From Desulfobacteraceae bacterium (GTDB taxonomy: Bacteria > Desulfobacterota > Desulfobacteria > Desulfobacterales > Desulfobacteraceae): a stretch of 64,000 bases of DNA. The stretch spans positions 1-64,000 of the forward strand of contig JAAEMK010000250.1 of assembly GCA_024225635.1 (NCBI GenBank), written 5' to 3'. Below the pieces are notes generated by a model, which was not told where the DNA came from, did not search any database, and saw only the letters and a program-made list of their open reading frames with translations. Positions within the stretch are counted from its first letter, which is position 1. Each line of letters begins with the position of its first letter. Positions 45,081 to 53,082 of the stretch are shown here, one piece after another. The translations under genes were made by a program, and so were the position numbers.

Positions 45081-45767
45081 TTAAAGCATTCTGGCCGTTC
45101 CCACTAAAGCGCCGTCAGACAGTGAGATACTCCGGGCCCTGACCGTGCTGTTGATCAGCTGCATGTTGTGGCTTACGATGAGAATGGTTGCCCCCTGGTC
45201 ATGGTACTGCATTAGAAAATCGAGAACGGCCTGGGCCGACTCGCTGTCCAGGCTTCCCGTGGGTTCATCCGCCAGGATGATCTTCGGGTTCCCGACAACG
45301 GCCCGGGCCACGGCCACCCGCTGCTGTTCGCCGCCTGAGAGGGAGGGAGGAAAAGCATTGACCTTATCCGCCATTCCCGTGGTCTCGAGCACCCGCATCA
45401 CCCGCCTTCTGATGCCGGAGGGCTTTTCACCGGCCGCCTCGAGCACCAGTGCCACGTTGCCGTAGACGGTCCTGTTCGGAATAAGCTTGAAGTCCTGAAA
45501 GATCACACCGATGCTGCGGCGCAGGAACGGCACCCTGGCATGGGAGATCCTGTCAAGGTTCATGCCGTCCACGATGATTTGGCCCTTGGAGGCCCGTTCC
45601 GCAAGGTAGATCAGCTTCATCAACGTAGACTTTCCGGCCCCTGAAGAGCCGGTGATAAAGATGAACTCCCCGGCATCCACATCCATGCTGATGTCTTTGA
45701 GGGCGTATTTTTTGCCATAACGTTTGGATACGTTAAACAGTCTGATTATCGGATCTCGGCGCTCCAT
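45081..45767 (-). CDS. ftsE: cell division ATP-binding protein FtsE
   Basis: 228 residues. Walker [14 protein letters not shown], signature [16 protein letters not shown], Walker [14 protein letters not shown], and the H-loop [10 protein letters not shown]. First gene of the ftsE-ftsX-envC-ctp-yibQ operon. AAAGGA precedes the ATG. Confidence 0.95.
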   Translation of the reverse strand: MERRDPIIRLFNVSKRYGKKYALKDISMDVDAGEFIFITGSSGAGKSTLMKLIYLAERASKGQIIVDGMNLDRISHARVPFLRRSIGVIFQDFKLIPNRTVYGNVALVLEAAGEKPSGIRRRVMRVLETTGMADKVNAFPPSLSGGEQQRVAVARAVVGNPKIILADEPTGSLDSESAQAVLDFLMQYHDQGATILIVSHNMQLINSTVRARSISLSDGALVGTARML

Positions 45768-45844
45768 CTCATCCTTTGCATAGGTGTTAAGAAGCAGGCC
45801 AGGAGCGCACGCCCCTGTCCCATAACATAATTGACTCAGCTTGA

Positions 45845-45873
45845 ATTTACTGGTATAAGCCCTTAATTGTCAA
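45845..45873 (-). promoter_or_regulatory. candidate promoter of the ftsE operon
   Basis: TTGACA at 45873-45868 with GTAAAT 17 bp (or TAAATT 18 bp) downstream, about 80 bp ahead of ftsE. Confidence 0.45.
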
Positions 45874-45907
45874 GGAGTGCTGCAAAACAGTTTTCCTTAC
45901 ACGAGAG

Positions 45908-45968
45908 CCTTCACTGAATCCCGCATGCCGGCTTCTTCCTTCAGTGAAGGTTCTTCCTTCAGTCAAGG
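45908..45968. repeat. inverted and tandem repeats in the ftsE-queD gap
   Basis: CCTTCACTGAA (45908-45918) is inverted at 45940-45950, and the 18-bp unit at 45933-45950 is repeated with one change at 45951-45968. The rest of the 380-bp gap 45768-46148 holds the ftsE promoter candidate and the terminator at 46011; no gene is seen. Confidence 0.7.
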
Positions 45969-46010
45969 CTTTATAATCAAAATCAATGAATAAAATCAAA
46001 CAAAAAAAAA

Positions 46011-46036
46011 GGGCAGGAGACGTTCGCCCCCTGCCC
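46011..46036 (-). terminator. intrinsic terminator downstream of queD
   Basis: Seven-bp stem GGGCAGG/CCTGCCC with a 12-nt loop, followed on the minus strand by T9. It would end the dnaJ-queD transcript about 110 bp after queD. Confidence 0.75.
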
Positions 46037-46148
46037 AGCTATAGACGTTCACAATCGAATTGATACCAGCGTTGCCGATTGCAATAAGAACCGGGCTCAA
46101 TTCAGATGCGATAAGCTAAAGTATCAATGCCTGATACGGGAGCCGATT

Positions 46149-46532
46149 CTACTTCGCTTCCGGTATGTAGGTGGCGCAGGCATTGGCCGATTCCCAGGCC
46201 GAAACCCTTGACACCCGGACCGGTTCGTTCATCTTGTCCAGAAAGCCCTGGAGCCTGTCGGCAATGTAGATGGCAATCTGCTCGGATGAGGGCTGCACAT
46301 GGGAAAACGCCTCATGCTCGTTAAGGTATTTGTGGTCGAGATCCTTCATGATCTCCCTCACATACCGCTTGATATCCCCGAAATCCACCAGCACCCCCGC
46401 CGGATTGAGCTTATCACCTGCAACATATACCTCGATATTCCAGTTGTGGCCGTGGAGGTTCTCACACTTCTCTCCCACCATGGTCAATCTGTGGGCCGCC
46501 GCAAAATCGGTTTTCACCTTTAACTCAAACAT
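46149..46532 (-). CDS. queD: 6-carboxytetrahydropterin synthase QueD
   Basis: 127 residues. QueD makes 6-carboxytetrahydropterin for queuosine. Zn-binding His motifs are in FAAAHRL and NLHGHNWNIEV, the catalytic Cys in EKCENLHGHNW, and the C-terminal partner in VSRVSAWESANACATY. The ATG at 46532 has AGGGGG seven bases ahead. It follows dnaJ on the same strand with a 47-bp gap. Confidence 0.94.
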   Translation of the reverse strand: MFELKVKTDFAAAHRLTMVGEKCENLHGHNWNIEVYVAGDKLNPAGVLVDFGDIKRYVREIMKDLDHKYLNEHEAFSHVQPSSEQIAIYIADRLQGFLDKMNEPVRVSRVSAWESANACATYIPEAK

Positions 46533-46579
46533 TACCATCCCCCTGTTCCCAGCATCGAGCCGGCAGTTTCAAACTTAGC

Positions 46580-47680
46580 TTACATACTCTTGAAGAGATT
46601 TCTCAGCCTGTTGGATATTTTATTTGAGTCGAGCTTGTCAAACTCTTTGAGAATTTTTTCCTGTTTTTTGGACAGCCGGGTCGGGGTCTTGATATCCACC
46701 TGGATGATCTGATCGCCCCTGCGGCCGGACCTTAAGGAGGGAATACCCTGGCCCTTGAACTTGAAAGTGTCCCCGTACTGGGTGCCCTTGGGAATGGTGA
46801 GCACCTTTTCACTCTCCAGGGTCGGAATGACAATCTCGGCGCCAAGGGCCGCCTGGACAAAGGAGATCTCGACCACGCACAGGATATCGTTGTTGCTGCG
46901 CTTGAACCGCTTATGGGGTTTCACGTTGATAAATACGTAGAGGTCACCGTTGACACCGCCTGCGGGACTGGCCTCGCCCTCGCCCGTGAGCCTGAGCTTG
47001 GAACCCGTATCCACACCGCCCGGCACCTTGACGGAAACCCGCTTGGAGACCTCCATCCGGCCTGCGCCCACACACTTGGGACAGGGATGGGGAATTGATT
47101 TGCCCTTTCCCCGGCAATAGGGACAGGTGGTCTTTACCTTGAAAAAGCCCTGGCTCTGGATGAACTGGCCGGTTCCCCGGCAGTGGCTGCAGGTTTCAGG
47201 CTCGGTGCCTTCCTTGCATCCCGTACCCTGGCACTCGTCACAGTTGTCAAGCTTCCGGACATCGATCTCTTTTTCAACCCCGAAGGCCGCCTCCATAAAA
47301 TCAAGGTTCATGTCGTACCTGAGATCCGAACCCCTCTGGACCCTTTGGCCCCGGCCGCCCCGGTTACCGCTGAACCCGAAGAAATCCTCGAAAATATCCC
47401 CGAAACTTGAAAAGACATCATCGAAATTGCCGGCGCCGGAATAACCGGAGTTGTCAAGCCCCCGATGACCGTACTGGTCATAGACCTGGCGCTTGCTGTC
47501 ATCGGAGAGAACCCCATAGGCCTCCGAGGCCTCCTTGAACTTTTCTTCAGCCTCCTTGTTACCGGGATTCTTGTCCGGATGAAATTTGATGGCGAGTTTC
47601 CGGTATTTGGACTTCAGCTCATCCTTTGCAGCATCCCTTGAGACGCCAAGGATTTCATAGTAATCACGTTTTTCTGACAT
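46580..47680 (-). CDS. dnaJ: chaperone DnaJ
   Basis: 366 residues, full-length type I Hsp40. J-domain with [15 protein letters not shown] (HPD), G/F region ([25 protein letters not shown]), four zinc repeats [32 protein letters not shown], and C-terminal substrate domains. It stimulates DnaK. No dnaK or grpE is beside it. Confidence 0.97.
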   Translation of the reverse strand: MSEKRDYYEILGVSRDAAKDELKSKYRKLAIKFHPDKNPGNKEAEEKFKEASEAYGVLSDDSKRQVYDQYGHRGLDNSGYSGAGNFDDVFSSFGDIFEDFFGFSGNRGGRGQRVQRGSDLRYDMNLDFMEAAFGVEKEIDVRKLDNCDECQGTGCKEGTEPETCSHCRGTGQFIQSQGFFKVKTTCPYCRGKGKSIPHPCPKCVGAGRMEVSKRVSVKVPGGVDTGSKLRLTGEGEASPAGGVNGDLYVFINVKPHKRFKRSNNDILCVVEISFVQAALGAEIVIPTLESEKVLTIPKGTQYGDTFKFKGQGIPSLRSGRRGDQIIQVDIKTPTRLSKKQEKILKEFDKLDSNKISNRLRNLFKSM

Positions 47681-47817
47681 ACAGTTCCTATGTGTAGATG
47701 CTGCCGTTAACGGTTAATGGCAACCCCTGTTATAAAGATTGAAAATTATATTATAGTATGTTACCCATACCTGCTTTACAAAATTATCTTAACTTAACGC
47801 ACAAATTATGGTTGTCA

Positions 47818-48531
47818 ATGATGAATATGGAACTTGATTTCATTCGGGATATGTTTGACAGCATTGCCCCGAAATATGATTTTTTAAATCGTTTTTTGAG
47901 CCTGCGGCAGGATGTCCGCTGGAGACGGGAGATGGTCAAGGCGGCCGAAATCCCCAAACAGGGAGCGGTCCTGGATGTCGCCTGCGGGACCTGTGACGTT
48001 GCAATGGAGGTCAGAAACCAGACCGGCAAATCCACCACCGTCATCGGCACCGATTTTTCCCCGGGCATGCTCACCCTCGGCAAAAAAAAGCTCGACAAAA
48101 GCAAGCGGTACCGGTCCATCCTTCTCGCCTGCGGCAACGCCCTGGCCCTGCCCTTCAGGCAGGAGCTGTTTGACGCCGTTACCATCGCCTTCGGCATCCG
48201 GAACATCATGGACAGACAAGGCGCTCTCAAGGCGTTTCACCGGGCCCTGAAGCCCGGGGGAAAGGTCGTGGTGCTGGAACTGACCGCCCCTGAAAACGGT
48301 TTCTTCAGAACGCTCTACCTCTTCTATTTCAAACGGATTCTCCCTGCTGTCGGCAGCCTTTTTTCAAAGAACGCCGGAGCCTACCACTATCTTCCCGCAT
48401 CCGTGCTGAAGTTTCCCTCCCCGACGGAATTTGCCCGGATCATGGGCCGTTCCGGCTTCACCGATGTGCAATGGAAGCCCATGACCCTGGGAATTGTGAC
48501 GCTGTTTGTGGGGACCAAAAAAGCGTCCTGA
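47818..48531 (+). CDS. menG: demethylmenaquinone methyltransferase (UbiE/MenG)
   Basis: 237 residues. MELDFIRDMFDSIAPKYDFLNRFLSLRQDVRWRR is the family N-terminus; the SAM site is LDVACGTCDVAME (usually GTG-D, here GTC-D), with FGIRNIMDRQGALKAFHRALKPGG and YHYLPASVLKFPSP later. The enzyme does the last step of menaquinone synthesis, the quinone used by sulfate reducers. The start among three ATGs at 47818-47827 is not fixed by a ribosome site; the longer frame to 47758 looks non-coding. Confidence 0.92.
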   Translation: MMNMELDFIRDMFDSIAPKYDFLNRFLSLRQDVRWRREMVKAAEIPKQGAVLDVACGTCDVAMEVRNQTGKSTTVIGTDFSPGMLTLGKKKLDKSKRYRSILLACGNALALPFRQELFDAVTIAFGIRNIMDRQGALKAFHRALKPGGKVVVLELTAPENGFFRTLYLFYFKRILPAVGSLFSKNAGAYHYLPASVLKFPSPTEFARIMGRSGFTDVQWKPMTLGIVTLFVGTKKAS

Positions 48532-48540
48532 TCAAGGGGA

Positions 48541-49155
48541 CTACAACAGGGAGCTTCTCTTTTTCTTTTTGGCGCTCATGCCCAGCAAGATCCCTGCCAC
48601 AAGCACACCCGCGCCGCTCAGGAACCACTTGATATCCTCGTTTCCAAGGGTCTTTTCAAGGGCGGCAATGTGCTCCTGCTGCTCTTGGAATCCCTTGGTG
48701 GCCTTCTCGTACTTCTTCTCCAGGGCCAGGAAATCGGCGGACTCCTTTTTCAGCAACGTATAGGATTTCTCAAGGTTCCGCAGCTTTGTCCGGGTGCCGG
48801 ACAGCTCGGCATTCTCGGTCTTCAACCGTGCCACAAGGTCGGTAAGCTCCGTGTTCTTCTTCTTGAGCCCGTCCACCAGAAGCACCACCGGCACCTCAGC
48901 GGTGACATAACGGGTCAGCACCCACCCTTCCCTGCCATTGGAAGAGCGCACATGGGACCAGTCCTCGTTTTTTTCCATGATCTCAAGGCTGTCCCCCGAT
49001 TTAACCATGGAGACGATCTTGTGCCCCACCCCCGGGCCGGTCCGCATGGTGATCTTCATCACGCCCTTGACATAAACCGTCTCGGCCAGGGCGCTCCCGG
49101 CAAACAGTATCAAAAAAGCCGCAACAAGGGCTGGAAGTTTCGCTATCGATTTCAC
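48541..49155 (-). CDS. TIGR04211-type SH3 domain protein
   Basis: 204 residues: signal (LPALVAAFLILFAGSALA), an SH3 domain (VYVKGVMKITMRTGPGVGHKIVSMVKSGDSLEIMEKNEDWSHVRSSNGREGWVLTRYV read in segments), a long coiled coil and a C-terminal TM with a basic tail (GAGVLVAGILLGMSAKKKKR). This is the build of the YgiM/TIGR04211 family, membrane-anchored periplasmic proteins of unclear role. The GTG at 49155 is preferred: GAGGAG lies seven bases ahead, and the in-frame ATG at 49170 overlaps that site. Confidence 0.85.
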   Translation of the reverse strand: MKSIAKLPALVAAFLILFAGSALAETVYVKGVMKITMRTGPGVGHKIVSMVKSGDSLEIMEKNEDWSHVRSSNGREGWVLTRYVTAEVPVVLLVDGLKKKNTELTDLVARLKTENAELSGTRTKLRNLEKSYTLLKKESADFLALEKKYEKATKGFQEQQEHIAALEKTLGNEDIKWFLSGAGVLVAGILLGMSAKKKKRSSLL

Positions 49156-49256
49156 CGTTGTTCTCCTCATTTTGTTACAGATATCTCCCCTTCGGGAGGC
49201 TGACACCTTTCATTAGCATTGCCAGGAGAATTGATCAATACCAATGCCAAAATAAA

Positions 49257-49300
49257 AAACCGGAATAAAAACAGAGTTCACCCTGCTTTCATTCCGGTTT
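49257..49300 (-). terminator. intrinsic terminator after the first PEP-CTERM gene
   Basis: Ten-bp arms AAACCGGAAT/ATTCCGGTTT with a 24-nt loop and a T-rich tail on the minus strand. Confidence 0.7.
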
Positions 49301-49321
49301 GGTTGTTTATTCAGCTTATCT

Positions 49322-49969
49322 TTATGCAACCGTTTTTTTTCTGATCCCCATCAATCCGGCAAGGCCCGAACCCAGCAGCCATACGGCGGCCGGCACCGGA
49401 ACGGGGGAGCCCATATCTCCGGCGGCGATCGCCTTACCCGCCTCTGATTCCCAGGCCAGGTCATAGATGGTAATATACTGGCTCTCCGGATTGACACGGG
49501 CCTGGATCCAGCCGTAGTGGTCCCCATCGTCAGCGCCCTGGAACCGGAACCCCAGATAGGCGGTGTCGCCATCCGCCATGTTGTCCCATTTTCCCCATTT
49601 ATAGTATTCCCAGTCCTGGTCATCGTAATACCTGCTGAGCATGGTGGTATCCCCCTTAAAATCCAGGGAGCCACCGATAACATCACCGGCAGCCATTTTC
49701 AGGCTAAGCACTCCCGAGGCGGCAAAACCGTTCCCATCCGGTGCGCCAAACGGCTTGGCAGCGCTTGCCGTGTTGGAATCGTCCCATTCCTCATAGTCCC
49801 AGGTGATGCCGACATCTGAAGATCCGTTGTTATCCAGGTCCCAATACTCGGAATTGTGGGTGGTCACATCAGCAATGTCCTGATAGATGACGCCTGCAAG
49901 ACCCGCATTGGGTGCAACCAATAAAAACACAGCCAGAATCAGCAGGGAGAACATATTCGTTTTTTTCAT
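49322..49969 (-). CDS. PEP-CTERM sorted exported protein
   Basis: 215 residues: a Sec signal (MFSLLILAVFLLVAPNAGLAG), a beta-rich exported domain with Asp/Asn/Gly-rich turns (DLDNNGSSDVGITWDYEEWDD, FQGADDGDHYGWIQARV), and the C-terminal sorting tail PVPVPAAVWLLGSGLAGLMG-IRKK. The tail is the PEP-CTERM type recognised by exosortases; no exosortase is in the window. Molecular function unknown. It is the third of three such leftward genes, separated from the next by a hairpin. Confidence 0.85.
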   Translation of the reverse strand: MKKTNMFSLLILAVFLLVAPNAGLAGVIYQDIADVTTHNSEYWDLDNNGSSDVGITWDYEEWDDSNTASAAKPFGAPDGNGFAASGVLSLKMAAGDVIGGSLDFKGDTTMLSRYYDDQDWEYYKWGKWDNMADGDTAYLGFRFQGADDGDHYGWIQARVNPESQYITIYDLAWESEAGKAIAAGDMGSPVPVPAAVWLLGSGLAGLMGIRKKTVA

Positions 49970-49994
49970 GATCTTTTATACCTCAATTTGAAAA

Positions 49995-50020
49995 GCCGCC
50001 GGAAAGTCAATCCCGGCGGC
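49995..50020 (-). terminator. hairpin after the second PEP-CTERM gene
   Basis: Eight-bp stem GCCGCCGG/CCGGCGGC with a 10-nt loop, followed on the minus strand by TTTTCAAATT; a weak terminator. Confidence 0.55.
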
Positions 50021-50072
50021 CGGTTTGCATCTTTCTTCAACTGTTAAACAACCCCGGGCAACCGCATTGCCA

Positions 50073-50882
50073 TCAGTTGTTTTTTCTTCTCAGGCCCACA
50101 AGGCCGACCAGGCCCGAACCCAGCAGCCATACGGCGGCAGGAACAGGAACGGGAGAGCCCTGGTTGATGACACCCACGGCATCGAGGTCAAATCCGGAAG
50201 ACCCGAAAGGTGTTTTCCAGGGATCATTCACCTTGTTTCCAAAGGAGTCGCAGGTGGCATAGGCATCGTCAATGCTACCGACAACATCGATGATACGGAC
50301 CCAGCCGATGTTAAAGATATCAAGCCCTCTGATTCCGGAAAGCTCCTCGAGGTCAAACCCTGTTCCGTAGTTTGCCTTGTACTTACCGGCGAAATTATTG
50401 AGGTTGGTGGTATCAAGATTTCCAAACCCACCGACCTGTGTACCGGTCTGGGTTTCGGAAACGGCGTCGAACCTGAAAAAATTTTCACCGTCGGAACTGA
50501 CCTCGACAAACCCAAGCTCAAGAAAGGTGTCGCTGAAAGAGTTCTCAAACACGGCAAAATCATATCCATCGCCATTGGCAATGGGGGCATCAAAGGTCAG
50601 GGTCGCAGAACCGCCGTCCCCAAGACTGACAACGCCGTCACCGGCCTTACCCAGGGCAACTTCGGGAGTCCCGTAGGAGGCATAGGGCCCTGAGGGGTTG
50701 GAGATATCCTGAAGCCCTCGGACAAGATCAACCCCGGTTGCCCAGGCGGCAAAGGAGGGGTCGTCCTTGAATATTGCGGTGGAACCGGGCTGGCCCGCAG
50801 CAGGGGCATAACTGCCGGCAAAAGAAATTCCGGATAATAAAAACAAGGTAACAAAAGATAAGACAACTGCTTTGATTTTCAT
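50073..50882 (-). CDS. PEP-CTERM cell-surface protein
   Basis: 269 residues with a signal (VVLSFVTLFLLSGISFAGS), a globular region containing SLGDGGSATLTFDAPIANGDG, DFAVFENSFSDTFLELGFVEVSSDGENFFRF and IDDAYATCDS, and the sorting tail PVPVPAAVWLLGSGLVGLVG-LRRK. I recognise the FAVFENSF...FVEVSSDG pattern from cell-surface proteins that often stand next to DUF4465 proteins, as here. Ligand unknown. The ATG at 50882 is taken over one 14 codons upstream because the signal begins there and AAAGGA precedes it. Confidence 0.82.
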   Translation of the reverse strand: MKIKAVVLSFVTLFLLSGISFAGSYAPAAGQPGSTAIFKDDPSFAAWATGVDLVRGLQDISNPSGPYASYGTPEVALGKAGDGVVSLGDGGSATLTFDAPIANGDGYDFAVFENSFSDTFLELGFVEVSSDGENFFRFDAVSETQTGTQVGGFGNLDTTNLNNFAGKYKANYGTGFDLEELSGIRGLDIFNIGWVRIIDVVGSIDDAYATCDSFGNKVNDPWKTPFGSSGFDLDAVGVINQGSPVPVPAAVWLLGSGLVGLVGLRRKNN

Positions 50883-50920
50883 TATTTCATGTCCTTTATG
50901 ATTCATCGTGAATAAATACA

Positions 50921-51703
50921 TCACGCCCTTCTTTTAAGACCGACCAATCCGACAAGGCCGGAACCCAGCAGCCATACGGCGGCAGGAACAGGAACCGGAG
51001 CGGCTGCGTTCAAGTCATCCATGGCGACATATTTGGGCACCACGCCCACCTGGGAGCCGGAAAAGGCGAATTCAAGACCAACAACATTTCCAAGGCTCGT
51101 GAAATCGACCCAGGTCCACTCATTTACCAGTTCGCTTTTTCCGTCTCTGAAATCGGCGAGGTAAAAATCTACAGAGCCAGAGGAATATGTACCGTCTTCT
51201 TTTACTCCCTTGACTGAAAGCTTCTGCCAGTCGCCATCTCCAAAGGCGCTTACATAGCCGTCCCCATCCTTCATGGAGAGGTAGGCATAGGTTGTGTTTG
51301 TGAAATAGGCGCCGGAGATGATGGTGTTATAATCATTACCTGTAACAGCTCCAAAGGAGAGGTTGGCGGGGGAAGCAGCACCATAGCTTCCGGCATCATA
51401 GGCCACGCCATAGTTGGCTGATCCGTTTACGCCTGATCCCGTGACGGCGCTGAACTGATTTCCCCAGCCTGCAGTGGTGGTGTCTTTCATGTTGGAGTAC
51501 GACCATCCGTCCCAGCTGCCGTAGTTTGTATTGTAACCGTTCATTAAGACGGCATCGCCGCTCATAAACATGCCGGTTTCATCGGCACCGTTCCAATAGG
51601 AGCCTGAAGCCAGGGAAAGATTGTCAAAGCTTACAACATCGGCACTTGCAAAGGATACGGACAACAGTAAAAAACCAAGTATAAAAGGTATTGCTTTTCT
51701 CAT
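50921..51703 (-). CDS. PEP-CTERM protein with DUF4465-like domain
   Basis: 260 residues: signal (AIPFILGFLLLSVSFASAD), then a DUF4465-type beta-sandwich (SYWNGADETGMFMSGDA, GSWDGWSYSNM, GWGNQFSAV, YLSMKDGDGYVSAFGDGDWQKL, DFYLADFRDGKSELVNEWTWVDF) and the tail PVPVPAAVWLLGSGLVGLVG-LKRR. DUF4465 proteins are secreted; I recall relatives in Bacteroides cobalamin-uptake loci, but no B12 gene is here. The ATG at 51703 has AAGGAG ahead. A riboswitch-like leader lies 140 bp upstream on the same strand. Confidence 0.85.
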   Translation of the reverse strand: MRKAIPFILGFLLLSVSFASADVVSFDNLSLASGSYWNGADETGMFMSGDAVLMNGYNTNYGSWDGWSYSNMKDTTTAGWGNQFSAVTGSGVNGSANYGVAYDAGSYGAASPANLSFGAVTGNDYNTIISGAYFTNTTYAYLSMKDGDGYVSAFGDGDWQKLSVKGVKEDGTYSSGSVDFYLADFRDGKSELVNEWTWVDFTSLGNVVGLEFAFSGSQVGVVPKYVAMDDLNAAAPVPVPAAVWLLGSGLVGLVGLKRRA

Positions 51704-51842
51704 TGTATTTCTCCTTACGTTTAAAATTGAATTGAATTGATCCTGGTACACCTCATTGAATATGGTCTTTGCTAACCTCCTTTTTTAAAGCAGTAAAAGT
51801 TTTAAGTTTTTCTCTCCCGGCCGATCTTTGACGCCATCGCCC

Positions 51843-51944
51843 AAAAAAACAAAAGCCGGGTTGCCTTATTATGGCAACCCGGCTTTCTTAATCTCTTAAG
51901 ACCCGTGGCTTTCCGGCCCCGCTTCACAACGGGTGTGGCTTTTC
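51843..51944 (-). promoter_or_regulatory. c-di-GMP-I (GEMM)-like riboswitch with intrinsic terminator
   Basis: Read on the minus strand from 51944, the leader has a stem-loop (ACCCG ... CGGGG), then GGAAAGCCACGGGTCTTAAG, a short loop, AAGAAAGCCGGGTTGCC, and at once an 11-bp perfect terminator hairpin (GCCGGGTTGCC/GGCAACCCGGC, 7-nt loop) with a T-rich tail. The order GAAAGCCACGGGTCT ... AGCCGGGTTGCC, and the use of GGGTTGCC both in the aptamer and in the terminator, match GEMM RNAs. The usual GACGCAAAGCC and GGCAAACC are changed, so it may be a variant or degenerate. No gene upstream on this strand needs the terminator, which supports a leader-control role for the DUF4465 gene. Confidence 0.6.
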
Positions 51945-52271
51945 AAATTAAACCGATCATACCCCTTAAAAAAAAATCATGCTCTGACTTTTTTGCTCAT
52001 TGCAAGCATTCTTTTGCTCTTTTTAAACATTATTTTGCTACACCGTAAAAACAAGTTATCCACAAAAGGAATCGCCCGGCTCGCTTCACCTGAAGAACCA
52101 TATTCATTACATGAGATTCATTCATATCCGCACGTTTTCAAAAAATCAGAAACCGCAATATAGTGCTGAAATTCAGCAATAAATTAAAAGCAAAGATGCG
52201 GGATATAGCGTATATATTCCACAATGACTAAACCGCATAACGAGCAGATCTAACTTTTAGCAAGGTGCCTT
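51945..52271. other. intergenic region, rest of the 568-bp gap
   Basis: AT-rich; likely holds the promoters for the leftward riboswitch leader and the rightward 219-residue gene. A 76-codon rightward frame (51933-52163) with one hydrophobic stretch overlaps the riboswitch and has no ribosome site, so I do not call it. Confidence 0.5.
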
Positions 52272-52931
52272 ATGAAAAAACTAACAAGCATGGTTGGGAT
52301 CAGATTTGTTGTTGCAGCTGTTATTATCGCAGGGACATTGGCCGCAGGTTATTACTTTATCCGGGACGACAAGCCTGCTGAACAAGAAAGCATTGCGGAA
52401 AAAGCCCGGGCGACCGAACCTGAAACCAGCCCCGCCCCCCTTCCCCCTCCGGACGTAACCATGGAACAACCCGAAAATGAGGTAAGCCCCTCCGTCCCAC
52501 AAAAGGTAGAGCCCACAGTGGAAATTTCAACGGCAAAGCCCACGGAAGAAAATTTCCTTAATGACGTCGAACCGGTAGAAACCGATTATACCGATGAACC
52601 GATGGAAATCGATTATACCGTGGATTACGACGTTGAGGTTGAGTATCAGCAGAACAAGGAGTTTGAAGCGGAAGCCCTTGAGACATTCCCTGTTCATACG
52701 GTCCAGACCCATAATCCTAAGGACCCCAAAGCTTATGGCCCGCCAAAGGGAGAGGTGTGGATACGCATCAAACCGGAAAACGCCAGGGAGATGAATGAGA
52801 TCATGGCTCAAGTGGCGGATCTTTACCGGGAAACCGCGGCTGAATACGGGGAGGAGATAACAATCATGCACTGGGTCGGAGCACGGCCCTATGCCAGGAC
52901 ATCATACGCTCCAGATGGTCAGATCAATTAA
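52272..52931 (+). CDS. membrane-anchored acidic Pro/Glu-rich protein, unknown
   Basis: 219 residues. TM anchor (FVVAAVIIAGTLAAGYYFI), then a long disordered region rich in Pro and Glu (TSPAPLPPPDVTMEQ, EPVETDYTDEPMEIDYTVDYD with repeated DYT units), and a C-terminal folded part (EVWIRIKPENAREMNEIMAQVADLYRETAAEYGEEITIMHWVGARPYA, read in segments). No family recognised. It starts the rightward half of the surface island, 151 bp before the dockerin gene, and may be an anchor or spacer protein. GCAAGG precedes the ATG. Confidence 0.75.
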   Translation: MKKLTSMVGIRFVVAAVIIAGTLAAGYYFIRDDKPAEQESIAEKARATEPETSPAPLPPPDVTMEQPENEVSPSVPQKVEPTVEISTAKPTEENFLNDVEPVETDYTDEPMEIDYTVDYDVEVEYQQNKEFEAEALETFPVHTVQTHNPKDPKAYGPPKGEVWIRIKPENAREMNEIMAQVADLYRETAAEYGEEITIMHWVGARPYARTSYAPDGQIN

Positions 52932-53082
52932 TCAAAGGTATTCGGGTCACCCTTCAATGGGTTGGCTTGCTAATAGCAAACGATGCATTAGGAAAAACAT
53001 GAAAAGGAGGTGAAAAAGAGATCGTTGATGGAGTCGTTTTTATTTTTCATTTAACCAATCAAAAAGAAGAGGTTAACAAACC

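Noticed and set aside
45908-45968. Possible CRISPR-like repeat
   Set aside because: Only two 18-bp units without spacers.
51933-52163. 76-codon rightward frame with a hydrophobic stretch
   Set aside because: Starts inside the riboswitch-like leader on the opposite strand, lacks a ribosome site and resembles no family.
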